Counted from the stretch's first letter, positions 1 to 10,038 are shown. The stretch is 64,000 bases of DNA from Rhizorhabdus histidinilytica (GCF_900167915.1 NZ_FUYM01000005.1:62001-126000), one strand, 5' to 3'. The notes: generated from the sequence alone by a model not told the origin. A program made the numbers and translations.

Positions 1-1277
1 GCATAAAGGCGCTCGGCCTCGCCGACATTGCCTTCCGCCTCGGCGATCAGCCCAAGCTCGGACTGGATGCTCGACCGCAGCCAGCCGGTGCTGTTCATCC
101 GGCCTTCGCGGATCGCCTGCATCGCGTTGATCGCTTCGGCGAAGGCCGCCTTGGCCTTGGGATAATTGCCGTCGATCCGATAGGCTACGCCGCGCAGCTG
201 AAGCGCCTGCGCATCGAGGATCTGCGCCTTCTCGAACGGCTGGAGCTGTCCGTCGAGCGCGCCGAGCTGGCGCAGCGCGGCGCCCTCCCGGTTGAGGTCG
301 GCGGCGATCTCGTCGCTGATCTCGCCCTGGCCCAGCTTGGCATCGGCGACGGCGCTGCTCTCGATCTCGACGACCGGCTTGTTCAGTTCGGCGATCGCCT
401 GCTGCACCTTGCTCTGGTTGAGATAATGCAGCGCATAGGAGTTGCGGAGGATTCGACCGATCACCGGATCGGCGAGCGCCGACGGGGTCGCGGCGCGCGC
501 GAACAGCGCGTCGGCGGTGGTGAAGTTGCGCTGGTTCGATTCCTGAAGCGCCTGGTTGGCGAGATATTCGGGCAGATGCGACTCCGCACCCGTGCCCGAC
601 GCGTCGCGCTCGGCCAGCGCCTCGAAGAACTCGGCCGCCTCGGCGTAGGAGCCTTCGTTGTTGCGTGCATAGGCCTCGCTTAGCGCGCTGTCGCTGTCGA
701 GCGCGCCCGCCTGGACACGCGCGAAGGCGGCGGGATCGCCGGCCGAGGTCGTCGCGACCTGCACCTCGCCCTTGACGATCGCATCGGCGACGATCGTGCG
801 GAGACCGAGCTGGAGGGCGCTGTCATAGCCGCCCAGGCCATCGGCGACGTAGACCGTCCGCCCCTTGGCATAGGCATAGACCTTGTAGGCGAGCTGGTTC
901 GCGTCGACGCAGTCGCGGACCTGGACGTTGCCGAGGCCCTCGACCGCGACGCTGGTCGCCGCCTGACAGGTCACCGGCGCCTCGGCGTGGGCGATCACCC
1001 GCGCGACCGCATCGTCGCCACCCTTGCGCAGCGCGAACAGCCGGCCGACCGGCGCCGCCGCGTCGCGGCACACGACCCGATAGCCACGGTCGAACATCGT
1101 CGACAGCACAGGGCTCGCCGAGCGGACCTGTGCGGTGCAGAGCACACCGCTCGACCCGATCCGGAAGCTGTTGCGCAGCGACAGGCTGGACGGGCCCGCT
1201 GCGGGCGCCGTCGCGGGAAGCCCGAGCGTCGCCGCCGCGAGCAGGCCGAGGCCCATGGAGAGACGGTTGATCCGCAT
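1..1277 (-). CDS. Secreted TPR protein, 3' end beyond the window (possible CHAT-type protein)
   Basis: The frame is open from an ATG at 1277 to the window edge, giving about 425 residues and no stop, so the C-terminus is missing. Residues 1-26 form a signal peptide (hydrophobic core LGLLAAATLGLP, then APAA), so the product is exported. From about residue 190 there are helical repeats of TPR type with motifs such as NNEGSYAEAAEFFEAL and RIDGNYPKAKAAF. The start overlaps the tpsA stop (TGATG), so it is the third gene of the two-partner-secretion operon. TPR-plus-CHAT peptidase-like proteins are known beside TPS genes in related bacteria, but any CHAT domain would lie outside the window and is only inferred. 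The coding assignment is firm; the function is not. Confidence 0.8.
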   Translation of the reverse strand, partial: MRINRLSMGLGLLAAATLGLPATAPAAGPSSLSLRNSFRIGSSGVLCTAQVRSASPVLSTMFDRGYRVVCRDAAAPVGRLFALRKGGDDAVARVIAHAEAPVTCQAATSVAVEGLGNVQVRDCVDANQLAYKVYAYAKGRTVYVADGLGGYDSALQLGLRTIVADAIVKGEVQVATTSAGDPAAFARVQAGALDSDSALSEAYARNNEGSYAEAAEFFEALAERDASGTGAESHLPEYLANQALQESNQRNFTTADALFARAATPSALADPVIGRILRNSYALHYLNQSKVQQAIAELNKPVVEIESSAVADAKLGQGEISDEIAADLNREGAALRQLGALDGQLQPFEKAQILDAQALQLRGVAYRIDGNYPKAKAAFAEAINAMQAIREGRMNSTGWLRSSIQSELGLIAEAEGNVGEAERLY

Positions 1278-4200
1278 CACTGCTTCCCTCCATTCGAGGA
1301 TCTGTCGTCATCGCGCGAAGGCGGTGCGCTGCCTGGCGCCGGGGTCTGGCCGCCGCCCGAAGACTGGCCCGCGCCGCCGGCGTTGCCCGATGCGGCGTTG
1401 CCGCCGTCGTCGAAGATCTGGTTGCCGATGCTGCCGAAGGACGGCGTGGCATCGCCACCGCTCGGGGTCATGCCCGGCGCACCGACCGGCATGGCGCCGG
1501 GGGAGGCGCCGCCGGCACCGGCCGGCGACGGACCGTCGCCGCCGCTACCGCCCGTGTCGGTGAGGCCGTCGGCCCCCGGCCACAGGCTGCTGTTGCCCGA
1601 GCTGAGCACCGGCGTGTCGATCTGCGTGGCGTCCGAGCCGATGTTGCTCGTGTCGATCAGCAGGTTCGGGCCGCCGACGCTGCCGCCGCCCGAGGTCGAG
1701 CTGCCGGCGTCGTCGCTGCCGTCGCCGCCCTCGTCGTCGCCATCGCCCGCCGATCCGGTCGAATCGCCGGAAGCACCGGTCGAATCCGAGCCGGGTGCCG
1801 TGGCTCCCGTCTCCTCCGTGCTCTTGATGCTGCCGCCCGCGACGCGCGTGCCGGTCAGCGACGACTGAATGCTCGACGAGATATTCGTCGTCTCGGTCGT
1901 CACCGTCTCGTTCACCGCCGGCTCCTCGATGACCGGTGGCGGCGGCGACACCGGTGGTGGTGGCGGCGGCGGTGGCGGCGACACCGGCGGAGGTGGCGGC
2001 GGGGGCGGGGGTGGCGACACCGGCGGTGGCGGCGGTGGCGACACCGGCGGAGGCGGCGGCGGTGGAGGTGGCGACACCACCGGCGGCGGAGACACCGGCC
2101 GCGCGACCGGCTGGCAGGCCCCGCCATTGAGCGTGCAGTTGGCCAGGTCAGCATCAAACTGGCCGCCCGCATCGCGATAGAAGTTGACCGGATGGGTACC
2201 CTGTGCCGCCTCGGTGCTTATCGTGAAGGAGGCGGGAGACGTGCCGAGCGTGACGGTGCCGTTACCCGCCGAGACCTCGCTCACCGTGGTCGTGTTCAGG
2301 AACACGTTCTGGTAGGAGTTGGTCGGGGCTAATTGGCCGTCGGCGTGCACGGTCCCGTTGGAGATCGTCAGGTTGCCGCCGTTCGTGGCGATCAAGAAGT
2401 TGCCCGCGGTGGTCGGCCCACTCGGTGCTTCGGGGTTGCCGAAACCCGACACGTCGGCAACGAGCGTACCGATCGAGAGCAACTGCCCCCCGACCGTGGT
2501 CTGATAGCGATAGGTCGAGAGGATCGCGAAATTGCCGCCCTTGCCGGCGCCATCGGCCCCGACGGCACCCGAGGCGGTCATGCCCGAGCCGCCGCTGCCG
2601 CCCGCACCGCCCTGCGCATGGGCGATGAGCGTGGCCGAACCGATCGTGACCGGTGCGCCGCGCGAGAGGATGGCGAGGCTGCCCGCATCGGTGCCACCGC
2701 CGCCGATCCCCTGGCCGCCCGCGCCGCCGCCGCCGCCGGTGCCCGTGCTCGACGAACCGCCGGCGCCGCCGTAGCCGCCAATGCCCGCCGCATTCATGTT
2801 GAGGCTCTGGATATCGGCCGAGCCATTGTTCTCGGCAGTCTGCCCGCCGCTGAAGACGCCCGCCTGGATATTTCCGCCGATGCCGGTGCCGCCGGCGCCA
2901 CCAGTGCCGCCATCGCCCTCGCTCGGCGAGGCGCCATCGGCACCGTCGCCGCCTATGCCGGTCGCGGAGAGCAAAGCGGAGGTCAGGGAGAGATGGCCGC
3001 GGCCAGCATAGGCGCCCATGATGACGACGCCGCCCTGGCCCAAGCCGCCGGCGCTGCCGACGCCGTCCGCGCCCGGGTCACCGCCATTGCCGCCCTGCCC
3101 CACCGCCGACATCTGCACCGAAGGCGCACTGATCGTCGCCGAAGCAGTGGAGCCGCCGAGATTGGTGGCGAGCAACTCGGCATAGCCGCCCGTGCCATTA
3201 CCCGCCTGGCCGACGTTGCTGCCGTCGGAATGGGAACCGCCGCCGATGCCGTCCGCGGCCAGGATCAGGCCGCCCGGAGCGTTGATCGCACCGTTGCTCG
3301 CCCGTGCATAGACGCCGTAGAAGGGATCATAATCCTGCGTATCCAGGCCCGGCGGGCGTCCGCCCAGCCCGTTGCCGCCGGTCCGGCCGTCGCCGCCCGT
3401 GCCGCCTGCATTGGCGATCGCCTGACCGTTCAAGGTGAGCGTCGCGCCAAAGGCCTCGAAGCCGGCCACACCACCGGTACCGGTGCCGCCGACGCCGGAG
3501 CCGAGACCGTCCACTTCGCTGTTGCCACCGGTGCCGCCGGCGTCGAGGGTGATGCTGGTCTGCGCGCCACCCAGGGTGATCGCACCGCCATTGGCAAATA
3601 TCTCCGCGGCACCGCCGGTGCCGTTGCCCCCCGCGCTTATACCCCGCCCGCCGGTGCCGGTGGCATCGACATAGATGCTGTCCGTGCCGGTGATCGAACC
3701 GCCCTGCGCTTCGATGATGGCCTTGCCGCCGACGGCGTTGCCACCCGCTCCGCTGCTCGACTGATCGCCACCGCGGGCATAGACCTGCGCACCGAGCGAG
3801 GCGAGCTGGATCGCAGCGGAACCGCTCGACCGCATCCGGAACAAGCCGCCCGTCGCGTTGCCGCCCTGGGAGCTGCCGTCGCTACCGATCTGCGCATAGG
3901 CCTCGGCGTTCAACGCGCCGTTGAAGGTGATGCCGCCGCTTCCGCCCGATGCCAGCACGTCGACAGCACCGGCATTGGCCGTGCCGCCGTCACCGCCCCT
4001 GCCATTGGCGATCAGGGTGACGTCCACCGGTGTCTGGGCATCGCCGAAGGTGATCGAGCCGCCGTTCGTCTGCAGCGCGACATAGGATTGCGGCGGGTTG
4101 GCGCCGCCCGGCAGCACCGACAGCGCCTTGCCGGCAGTACCCGTCTGGAACACATCACCCCCGATCGAGCTCGCATCGAGCGTGACCGGGCCGCCGTCCA

Positions 4201-5872
4201 CGGTGATGCCGCTGCCGGCGTTGGCGGTGAGAAGGATGACGCCGCCGAGGCCGTCGCCGCCATTGCCCTCATAGGTCTGGCCGCCCCGGCCGATGGCGGT
4301 CAGGGACATCCCGTTGTCGGCAATGATCCCTGCCTCCCCATTGGCGGTGAGCGTGATGGTACCGCCGAAGCCGTCGCCGCCGTCGCCGGACGAGGCCGGC
4401 ATGCCGCCCCGGCCGTCCGCCGAGGCCGTCAGGCCGCCATGGAAGGATATCTCGCCGAGCGTCCCGCTCGCGGTGATGGCGATCGTGCCGCCCGTGCCGC
4501 TGAACGTTTCGAACCCATCCCCGTTCGCCAGGAGGGTGACGTCGCTGCCGAAGTCGATTCCGCCTCCCCCGGCGAGCAGCGAGATATTGCCAGCCTGCGT
4601 CGGCCCGGTGAGGTTGAACGAGGCCGACGTGTCGATCGAGACGGTGCCGGTAAAGCTGATGTCGCTACCGGCGTCGATGGTGACCGGCGCGCCGTTGGTC
4701 TCGATCTGCACGTTGCCGGCGATGTCAAGCGGGACGCCCGCCTGGATCAGGGTGCCCGCAGTGAGCGACGGCAGGCCGGATACGCTGACCGAGCCGGTGC
4801 CCGCCCCCGCCGAACGGGCGCCGCCTGCGTTGAGCGATCCGAACGCTATGTCACGGCCAGCCGACAGGACGATGCCGCGCTCGGTGGCCTCGGCGCCGCC
4901 AGCGACCTGGAAGCCGATATTGCCGCCGAGCAGCATGCTGATCGCGTCGTTCTTCGGCACCGCGACGAAATAGATCGGATGGGCGAGGCCGTCGGGCGTG
5001 CTGATCACGCCTCGGCTGGTGCCGCTATGGGCGATTCCGCCCAGCATGTCGGCGCCGACCCCGACCTCGATGTTGAACAGGCCGCTCGTGTCGTCGATCG
5101 AAAGCTTCGCCTGCTCCGCCGAGATATAGGCGATGCCGCCCTTCGATTTGACGATGCCGCCCTGGTCGATCTTCGGCGCGAGGATGCCGAAATAATTGCC
5201 GGTCGAGATGTCGGCGCCCGACTGGATCGTGACCGCCGCGCCAGCGATGCTGGTCTGGGTGTCGACCGCGGTGACGTAGCCGTCGCCGTCGAGCGTCACG
5301 TTGCCGGCGGTGATGTTCGACGTCGTCAGGAGAAGACCGCCCACGTCGAACGAGGCAGTGGAACCGACGACGATTCCGTTGGGGCTGTAGAACCAGACAT
5401 TGCCCTTCGCGGTGTCGGTGGTGATCGTGCCGTTCAGCGCGATCGAACGGCCGTCGGCATTGGGCTGGGGAACGATCCGGTTGAGGATCGTATATTCGCC
5501 GTTGGCCAGGCCGCTGCCGGCGACATAGTTGACCGTGTTGCCGGAGGGCAGGAAGTTGATCGCGTCGGCGACGGAGGCGGTGCCGCCGTTGGTGTCGTTC
5601 GGGACCCAGGTGATGAGCGCGGAGGGCGCGTTGACCGTCACCGTGTCGACGCTCGTCGCGAAGGTCCGGTCGATGGTATAGCCGGTACCCGAGCAGGTCG
5701 CGGTCAGGCAGCCGTCCGGGACGCCCAGGAAACCGTAGCTATTTGCCGCGAGGCTTTCCTTGACCGGCATGGCCAGGACGGTGGCGAGCACCGCCATCGA
5801 GCTCATCGTGCGCGGCATCGACCGCTGGCGGCGCCGCTCGGCGGCGAAGATGTCGGAAACGCTGCTACGCAT
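1277..5872 (-). CDS. TpsA-type filamentous haemagglutinin-like exoprotein
   Basis: This is the 1531-residue secreted partner of a two-partner secretion (type Vb) system. It has a long signal region (about 1-45, charged N-terminus and AVLATVLAMP core). An N-terminal TPS-like domain follows, with NGTITTD and a SPNGIVVG motif in place of the classic NPNGI. About 900 residues of Gly-, Ala- and Thr-rich beta-helix-type repeats come next. Near residues 1260-1315 is a proline linker (blocks of SPPPPPP and PVSPPP), then an acidic Ser/Gly-rich tail of about 215 residues. The ATG at 5872 lies 2 nt after the tpsB stop; a GTG at 5887 overlapping tpsB would add five residues and is less likely. The cargo role (adhesin, toxin or surface scaffold) is unknown, and no toxin domain is recognisable. 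Confidence 0.88.
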   Translation of the reverse strand: MRSSVSDIFAAERRRQRSMPRTMSSMAVLATVLAMPVKESLAANSYGFLGVPDGCLTATCSGTGYTIDRTFATSVDTVTVNAPSALITWVPNDTNGGTASVADAINFLPSGNTVNYVAGSGLANGEYTILNRIVPQPNADGRSIALNGTITTDTAKGNVWFYSPNGIVVGSTASFDVGGLLLTTSNITAGNVTLDGDGYVTAVDTQTSIAGAAVTIQSGADISTGNYFGILAPKIDQGGIVKSKGGIAYISAEQAKLSIDDTSGLFNIEVGVGADMLGGIAHSGTSRGVISTPDGLAHPIYFVAVPKNDAISMLLGGNIGFQVAGGAEATERGIVLSAGRDIAFGSLNAGGARSAGAGTGSVSVSGLPSLTAGTLIQAGVPLDIAGNVQIETNGAPVTIDAGSDISFTGTVSIDTSASFNLTGPTQAGNISLLAGGGGIDFGSDVTLLANGDGFETFSGTGGTIAITASGTLGEISFHGGLTASADGRGGMPASSGDGGDGFGGTITLTANGEAGIIADNGMSLTAIGRGGQTYEGNGGDGLGGVILLTANAGSGITVDGGPVTLDASSIGGDVFQTGTAGKALSVLPGGANPPQSYVALQTNGGSITFGDAQTPVDVTLIANGRGGDGGTANAGAVDVLASGGSGGITFNGALNAEAYAQIGSDGSSQGGNATGGLFRMRSSGSAAIQLASLGAQVYARGGDQSSSGAGGNAVGGKAIIEAQGGSITGTDSIYVDATGTGGRGISAGGNGTGGAAEIFANGGAITLGGAQTSITLDAGGTGGNSEVDGLGSGVGGTGTGGVAGFEAFGATLTLNGQAIANAGGTGGDGRTGGNGLGGRPPGLDTQDYDPFYGVYARASNGAINAPGGLILAADGIGGGSHSDGSNVGQAGNGTGGYAELLATNLGGSTASATISAPSVQMSAVGQGGNGGDPGADGVGSAGGLGQGGVVIMGAYAGRGHLSLTSALLSATGIGGDGADGASPSEGDGGTGGAGGTGIGGNIQAGVFSGGQTAENNGSADIQSLNMNAAGIGGYGGAGGSSSTGTGGGGGAGGQGIGGGGTDAGSLAILSRGAPVTIGSATLIAHAQGGAGGSGGSGMTASGAVGADGAGKGGNFAILSTYRYQTTVGGQLLSIGTLVADVSGFGNPEAPSGPTTAGNFLIATNGGNLTISNGTVHADGQLAPTNSYQNVFLNTTTVSEVSAGNGTVTLGTSPASFTISTEAAQGTHPVNFYRDAGGQFDADLANCTLNGGACQPVARPVSPPPVVSPPPPPPPPPVSPPPPPPVSPPPPPPPPPPVSPPPPPPPPPVSPPPPVIEEPAVNETVTTETTNISSSIQSSLTGTRVAGGSIKSTEETGATAPGSDSTGASGDSTGSAGDGDDEGGDGSDDAGSSTSGGGSVGGPNLLIDTSNIGSDATQIDTPVLSSGNSSLWPGADGLTDTGGSGGDGPSPAGAGGASPGAMPVGAPGMTPSGGDATPSFGSIGNQIFDDGGNAASGNAGGAGQSSGGGQTPAPGSAPPSRDDDRSSNGGKQ

Positions 5873-5874
5873 GG

Positions 5875-7680
5875 TCAATTGCCCCACGGCCAGAGCTTGG
5901 TCACCAGAGATACGAGGAAACGCGGATCATGGTTGTGGGTCTGCAGACCCGCCGCCTTGAGCGGTACCGCGATCGTGCCCTCGATCCGGAAGCGGTTGTC
6001 GAGCACAGCACGGAAGCCGCCACCCGCCGACGCCAGGAAATCGGGATTGCGCGGGAGCGAGAAGGTGAAGGCATTGTGCCTGTTCCAGACCCAGGCGAGA
6101 TCGGTGAAGACGAAGGGCTGCACCGCCAGGTGGGTCTTCTCGAGCGGCTGGAAGCGCGGCAGGCGCAGCTCGAAGCCGCTGCCCAGGCCGCTGTCGCCGA
6201 TGATCGTGCCGGGATCGTAGCCGCGGCCGATCGAATAGTTGCCGGCCGAGAATTCCTCGAAGCTGAACAACGGATCGAAGGCATATTGGAAGCGCGGCAG
6301 CGCCGCGAACCAGAAGCCCTTGCCGAGATTATACTCGATCGCGGCCGATCCGCGGATCAGGCTGGAAGTCGGATCACCGTCGGTGCGCGCCGGGCGGACC
6401 AGCGGCAGCGGGAAGCGCGGGCGCGGCGAGGCGTCGAACAGGTCGAGCCCCTGGCGGAATTCGAGCGAGCCCGAGGCGCGCCAGGTCGGCGCGCGGCCCT
6501 CGGGCACGTCGCCCATGTCCATGTCGAGGCGGAGGAAGCCGACGCGCAGCCGGTCGCGGGTCAGGTCCTGGCCGGCAAACCGCACTGTCTGGTTGACGAA
6601 ATCCATGCCGGCCGCGCCAACCAGGCTGAAGCGCTGCGTCCGCACCAGCGGATAGCGCAGCTCGCCGGTCGCGAACAGCGTCCGCGCGGTCAGGTCGAGG
6701 CCGGGGAAGCCCGGTATCCGGACATCGGGCTTCGACCAGGCATAGGTGAAGTTGCCGCCGACCGTCAGCCCCTCGCCGCCGAGCTTGGTCTCATAGCCGA
6801 GCTGGACGACCTGCTGCTCCTTGAAGTCGGCGGTGCTCGATACCGAGGCGGTCAGCCGATCGGCGCCGAGCAACCCATAGGCCTGCGCTTGTACCGCGCC
6901 GGTCCAGCGGCCCGAGCTGCGCGCCGAGAAATTCTGGAGGCTGGCGTTGATCTCGATCGGGGTGTGGACGACGCTGACCTCGCCGACCAGCTCGCCGGGG
7001 CCAGTGCCGGCCGGCTTGAGCACGAGGCGGACCTCATAGCCCGGCATGTCGCGCGCCAGCAGCAGGTAGCGCTCGGCGACGTAGCGGTTGAACACCTTCT
7101 CCTCGGTCAGGTGCGACAGGTAGGAGGCCAGCACCGTCTCCGCATTGCCGGCCTCGCCGCGCACGCGGACCTGGACGATCCTGGCGAACAGCACCTCGAA
7201 GCGGACGACCCCGTCCTCGATCTTCTGCACCGGCACCAGCACTGCGGCGAGATAGCCCTTGCGGCGCAGCGCGGTCGCGGCGGCGTCGCGGATCGCGCAG
7301 ATCGTGCTGACCGGCCGGTCGGCGCCGAGCAGCGCGGCATAGGACTGGCGAAGCTCCTCCGGACTCACGCCCTGGAGGTTGTTGAACTGGACGTCGTTGA
7401 TCGTGACCTTGAGATTCGCATAGGCCGGCGAATCGAGCGCACAGGGCGCGCGTTCGATGTCGCCTTCGATCTTGAGTCGCGAGGCGGGCGGCGGTTGCTG
7501 CCGGGTCCTGTCCTGCAGCTCGTCACGGCCGGGCGCGATCTGCTGCCCGGTTTCGGGCGCTACGATCTGCGCCAGTGCGATCTGCGATGACGATGCGGCG
7601 AGCAGGGCCGTGAGCACGGCCGTCGAGAAGAGCGAGCTACGCAAATATGCCCCCTGATACCCCTTAGCGACGATCCCCAT
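5875..7680 (-). CDS. TpsB outer-membrane transporter (ShlB/FhaC/HecB family)
   Basis: This 601-residue two-partner-secretion pore exports TpsA across the outer membrane. A signal peptide (about 1-37, ending IALA) precedes a Gln/Pro-rich stretch and then a POTRA-like periplasmic module. That module (about residues 70-165) contains TINDVQFNNLQGVSPEEL and ALRRKGYLAAVLVPVQ. The remainder is a C-terminal 16-strand-type beta barrel with alternating aromatic strands. Length and order match the ShlB/FhaC family. It is the first gene of the operon TpsB, TpsA, TPR protein. The start at 7680 has no in-frame competitor upstream. Promoter signals are not obvious in the short region shared with the divergent riboswitch transcript. 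Confidence 0.93.
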   Translation of the reverse strand: MGIVAKGYQGAYLRSSLFSTAVLTALLAASSSQIALAQIVAPETGQQIAPGRDELQDRTRQQPPPASRLKIEGDIERAPCALDSPAYANLKVTINDVQFNNLQGVSPEELRQSYAALLGADRPVSTICAIRDAAATALRRKGYLAAVLVPVQKIEDGVVRFEVLFARIVQVRVRGEAGNAETVLASYLSHLTEEKVFNRYVAERYLLLARDMPGYEVRLVLKPAGTGPGELVGEVSVVHTPIEINASLQNFSARSSGRWTGAVQAQAYGLLGADRLTASVSSTADFKEQQVVQLGYETKLGGEGLTVGGNFTYAWSKPDVRIPGFPGLDLTARTLFATGELRYPLVRTQRFSLVGAAGMDFVNQTVRFAGQDLTRDRLRVGFLRLDMDMGDVPEGRAPTWRASGSLEFRQGLDLFDASPRPRFPLPLVRPARTDGDPTSSLIRGSAAIEYNLGKGFWFAALPRFQYAFDPLFSFEEFSAGNYSIGRGYDPGTIIGDSGLGSGFELRLPRFQPLEKTHLAVQPFVFTDLAWVWNRHNAFTFSLPRNPDFLASAGGGFRAVLDNRFRIEGTIAVPLKAAGLQTHNHDPRFLVSLVTKLWPWGN

Positions 7681-7823
7681 CGTCTCCGCGCCTTCATATC
7701 CGGCTTTGACACCCGTGTCATCGCCCTATTGCAGGTCCATCAATAGCTTGGCGCTTGCCCGCAGGAGCGTGCGCTCCGTCACGGGGCCTTGCGATCGCGG
7801 GGCTTCGACCCTAAAGCGCACGG

Positions 7824-8006
7824 CGCGACAGGTTCCCGGAAACGGGATCAAAGGGAATTCGGAAACGGGATCGTCCCGCAGGCCGAAGCTGCCCCCGCAA
7901 CTGTGATCGGCGAGCGATCGTCCATCCCGCGTCACTGGATGCCCCGGCATCCGGGAAGGCCGGACGAGACGCGACGACCCGAGAGCCAGGAGACCTGCCC
8001 GTCGCG
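7824..8006 (+). promoter_or_regulatory. Cobalamin (AdoCbl) riboswitch
   Basis: The landmarks of the family appear in order: AAAGGGAA at 7850-7857, GAAACGGGA, then the invariant core GAAGCTGCCCCCGCAACTGT at about 7885. After these come CACTGGATG, GGGAAGGC and finally GAGCCAGGAGACCTGCC at about 7983. CGCGAC (7824-7829) pairs with GTCGCG (8001-8006) as the closing P1 stem. Between the aptamer and btuB are a CGAGG/CCTCG hairpin and an ATGGAT/ATCCAT hairpin (8121-8134) that abuts the GGGAGG ribosome-binding site at 8135-8140. That position suggests translational control of btuB by cobalamin. Confidence 0.95.
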
Positions 8007-8146
8007 GTCGTTCCATCATGCGGGCGGGGTGCACCACATGATCGAGGCGAAAACCTCGCGTGACGACGCCGACTGGGGTCGTGCGCGGGGAGCGTTTCCG
8101 AAGCCGCGCGTCCGGCCCCGATGGATTGATCCATGGGAGGACTAGA

Positions 8147-10033
8147 ATGCGGACTTTCACGACATCGCTGATCACGGCGCTTGCGATTTTCCCGGGCACG
8201 CTGTTGCCGGCCGCGGCCCAGGCGGAGGAGGCCGATGCCGACAGCATCGTCGTCACCGCCACCCGCACCGAGACGAAGCTGTCCGAGGTCGGCAAGTCGA
8301 TCTCGGTGATCGACGCCGCGACGATCGAGCAGCGCCAGACGGTGCCGCTCGCCGATCTGCTGCGGACGCTGCCCGGCGTGACCATCCAGCGCAACGGCGG
8401 CCTCGGCACCGTCACCAGCGTGTTCATCCGCGGCGCCCAGTCGGACCAGACGGTGGCGCTGATCGACGGCGTCAAGCTCAACGATCCGTCGGCGCCGGGC
8501 GGCGGCTTCAACTTCGCCGACCTGCTGACCGACAATCTCGAACGGATCGAGGTGCTGCGCGGGCCGCAGTCGGTGCTGTGGGGCAGCCAGGCGATCGGCG
8601 GCGTGATCAACCTGATCACCCGCGAGCCGACCGACCGGTTCGAGGTGCGGGCGACCGGCGAATATGGCCGCTACGAGACAGGCCGCCTGTCGGGTGCGGT
8701 CAGCGGCAAGGTCGGACCGACCGCGATCAGCGCGGGCGCGGGCTATCTGACCACCGACGGCATCTCGGTCGCCGACAGCGGCACGGAGAAGGACGGCTAC
8801 CATCTGTTCGGCGCGCATCTCAAGACGACGACCGAGCTGACCGAGCAGCTCTCGCTCGACCTGCGCGGCTTCTATACCAAGAGCAAGGTCGACCTGGATG
8901 GTTTCCCGGCCCCCAGCTTCACCCTGGGCGACACCGACGAATATCAGCGCCAGCAGCAGATCGTCGGCTATGCCGGGCTGAACGCGAACCTGTTCGACGG
9001 CCGCTTCCGCAACCGGTTCGCCGCCGCCATCACCCGGATCGATCGCGACAGCTACGACCCGGCCGCGGTCCCGGCGAAGAATTTCGACGCGCGCGGGCGC
9101 AACCTGCGCTTCGAATATCAGGGCGTGGCCGAGCTGGGCATCGTCCGGGCGACTTTCGGCGCCGAGCATCAGGAGGAGAAGCTTCGCACGATCAGCGCCT
9201 ATTTCGGCCCGCCGGTGACGGCGCGCGCCAAGGCCAACATCGACAGCGCCTATCTCGACCTCCATGCCAGGCCGATCGAAGGCCTGAACCTCGGTGCGGG
9301 GGTTCGCTACGACGATCACAGCCAGTTCGGCGACGCGACGACGCTCAGTGCCGACCTCGCCTATACGCCGAACGCGGGGTCGACCATATTCCGGGCCAGC
9401 TATGGCGAAGGCTTCAAGGCGCCGTCGCTCTACCAGCTCTATGGCGACTACGGCTTCCGGGACCTGCGCCCCGAAAAGGCCAAGGGCTGGGACGCAGGCA
9501 TCGCCCAGAAGCTGATCGGCGACGCGGTCGAGCTGCGCGCGACCTGGTTCCAGCGCAACACCACCAACCTGATCGACTTCGACCTGGGCACCTTCACCTA
9601 CGCCAATATCGCGCGGGCGCGGGCGCGAGGCGTCGAGGCGGAGCTGCGCATCGCGCCGACCAGCGAGCTGCTGTTCGCCGCGAACTACAGCTTCACCAAC
9701 GCCCGCAACCGTGAGCGGACCGACCCCAATTTCGGCCGCCAGCTCGCCCGTCGGCCGCGACAGACGGTCAACGTGACCGGCGACTATCGCTGGCCGTTCG
9801 GGCTGACCACGGGCGCCACGATCACCCATGTCTCGCGCAGCTTCGACGATCCCGCCAACAGCAAGCGGCTCGGCGACTATGTGCTGGTCGACCTGCGCGC
9901 GGCGCTGCCGCTGACCGACGCGATCGAGCTCTACGGCCGGGTCGAGAATCTGTTCAACGAACGCTACCAGACCGCGGTCGGCTACGGCCAGCTCGGCCGG
10001 GCGGGGACCGCCGGGATCCGCTTCCGTTACTGA
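8147..10033 (+). CDS. btuB: TonB-dependent vitamin B12 receptor BtuB
   Basis: This 628-residue outer-membrane receptor should import cobalamin with TonB-ExbBD energy. It has a signal peptide (1-25, ending AAAQA), a TonB box DSIVVTATR just after cleavage, and a plug domain containing LRTLPGVTIQRNGG and LRGPQSVLWGSQAIGG. A beta barrel ends with the aromatic terminal strand AGIRFRY. The ATG at 8147 is preceded by GGAGG at 8137 and sits directly behind the riboswitch, which is the best evidence for B12 as substrate. No cobalamin ABC transporter gene follows; the gene stands alone and is closed by a palindromic hairpin. Confidence 0.93.
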   Translation: MRTFTTSLITALAIFPGTLLPAAAQAEEADADSIVVTATRTETKLSEVGKSISVIDAATIEQRQTVPLADLLRTLPGVTIQRNGGLGTVTSVFIRGAQSDQTVALIDGVKLNDPSAPGGGFNFADLLTDNLERIEVLRGPQSVLWGSQAIGGVINLITREPTDRFEVRATGEYGRYETGRLSGAVSGKVGPTAISAGAGYLTTDGISVADSGTEKDGYHLFGAHLKTTTELTEQLSLDLRGFYTKSKVDLDGFPAPSFTLGDTDEYQRQQQIVGYAGLNANLFDGRFRNRFAAAITRIDRDSYDPAAVPAKNFDARGRNLRFEYQGVAELGIVRATFGAEHQEEKLRTISAYFGPPVTARAKANIDSAYLDLHARPIEGLNLGAGVRYDDHSQFGDATTLSADLAYTPNAGSTIFRASYGEGFKAPSLYQLYGDYGFRDLRPEKAKGWDAGIAQKLIGDAVELRATWFQRNTTNLIDFDLGTFTYANIARARARGVEAELRIAPTSELLFAANYSFTNARNRERTDPNFGRQLARRPRQTVNVTGDYRWPFGLTTGATITHVSRSFDDPANSKRLGDYVLVDLRAALPLTDAIELYGRVENLFNERYQTAVGYGQLGRAGTAGIRFRY

Positions 10034-10038
10034 TCCGC

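Noticed and set aside
1930..2100. Short tandem repeat of GGCGGTGGC units, considered as a CRISPR or minisatellite
   Set aside because: It encodes the polyproline linker of TpsA on the minus strand; no regular spacer structure is present.
2333..6220. A 1295-codon open frame on the plus strand opposite tpsA
   Set aside because: It mirrors the repetitive, GC-rich tpsA in the antisense frame; composition is Arg/Asp/Ala/Gly-rich without domains, while the opposite strand encodes a coherent TPS exoprotein.
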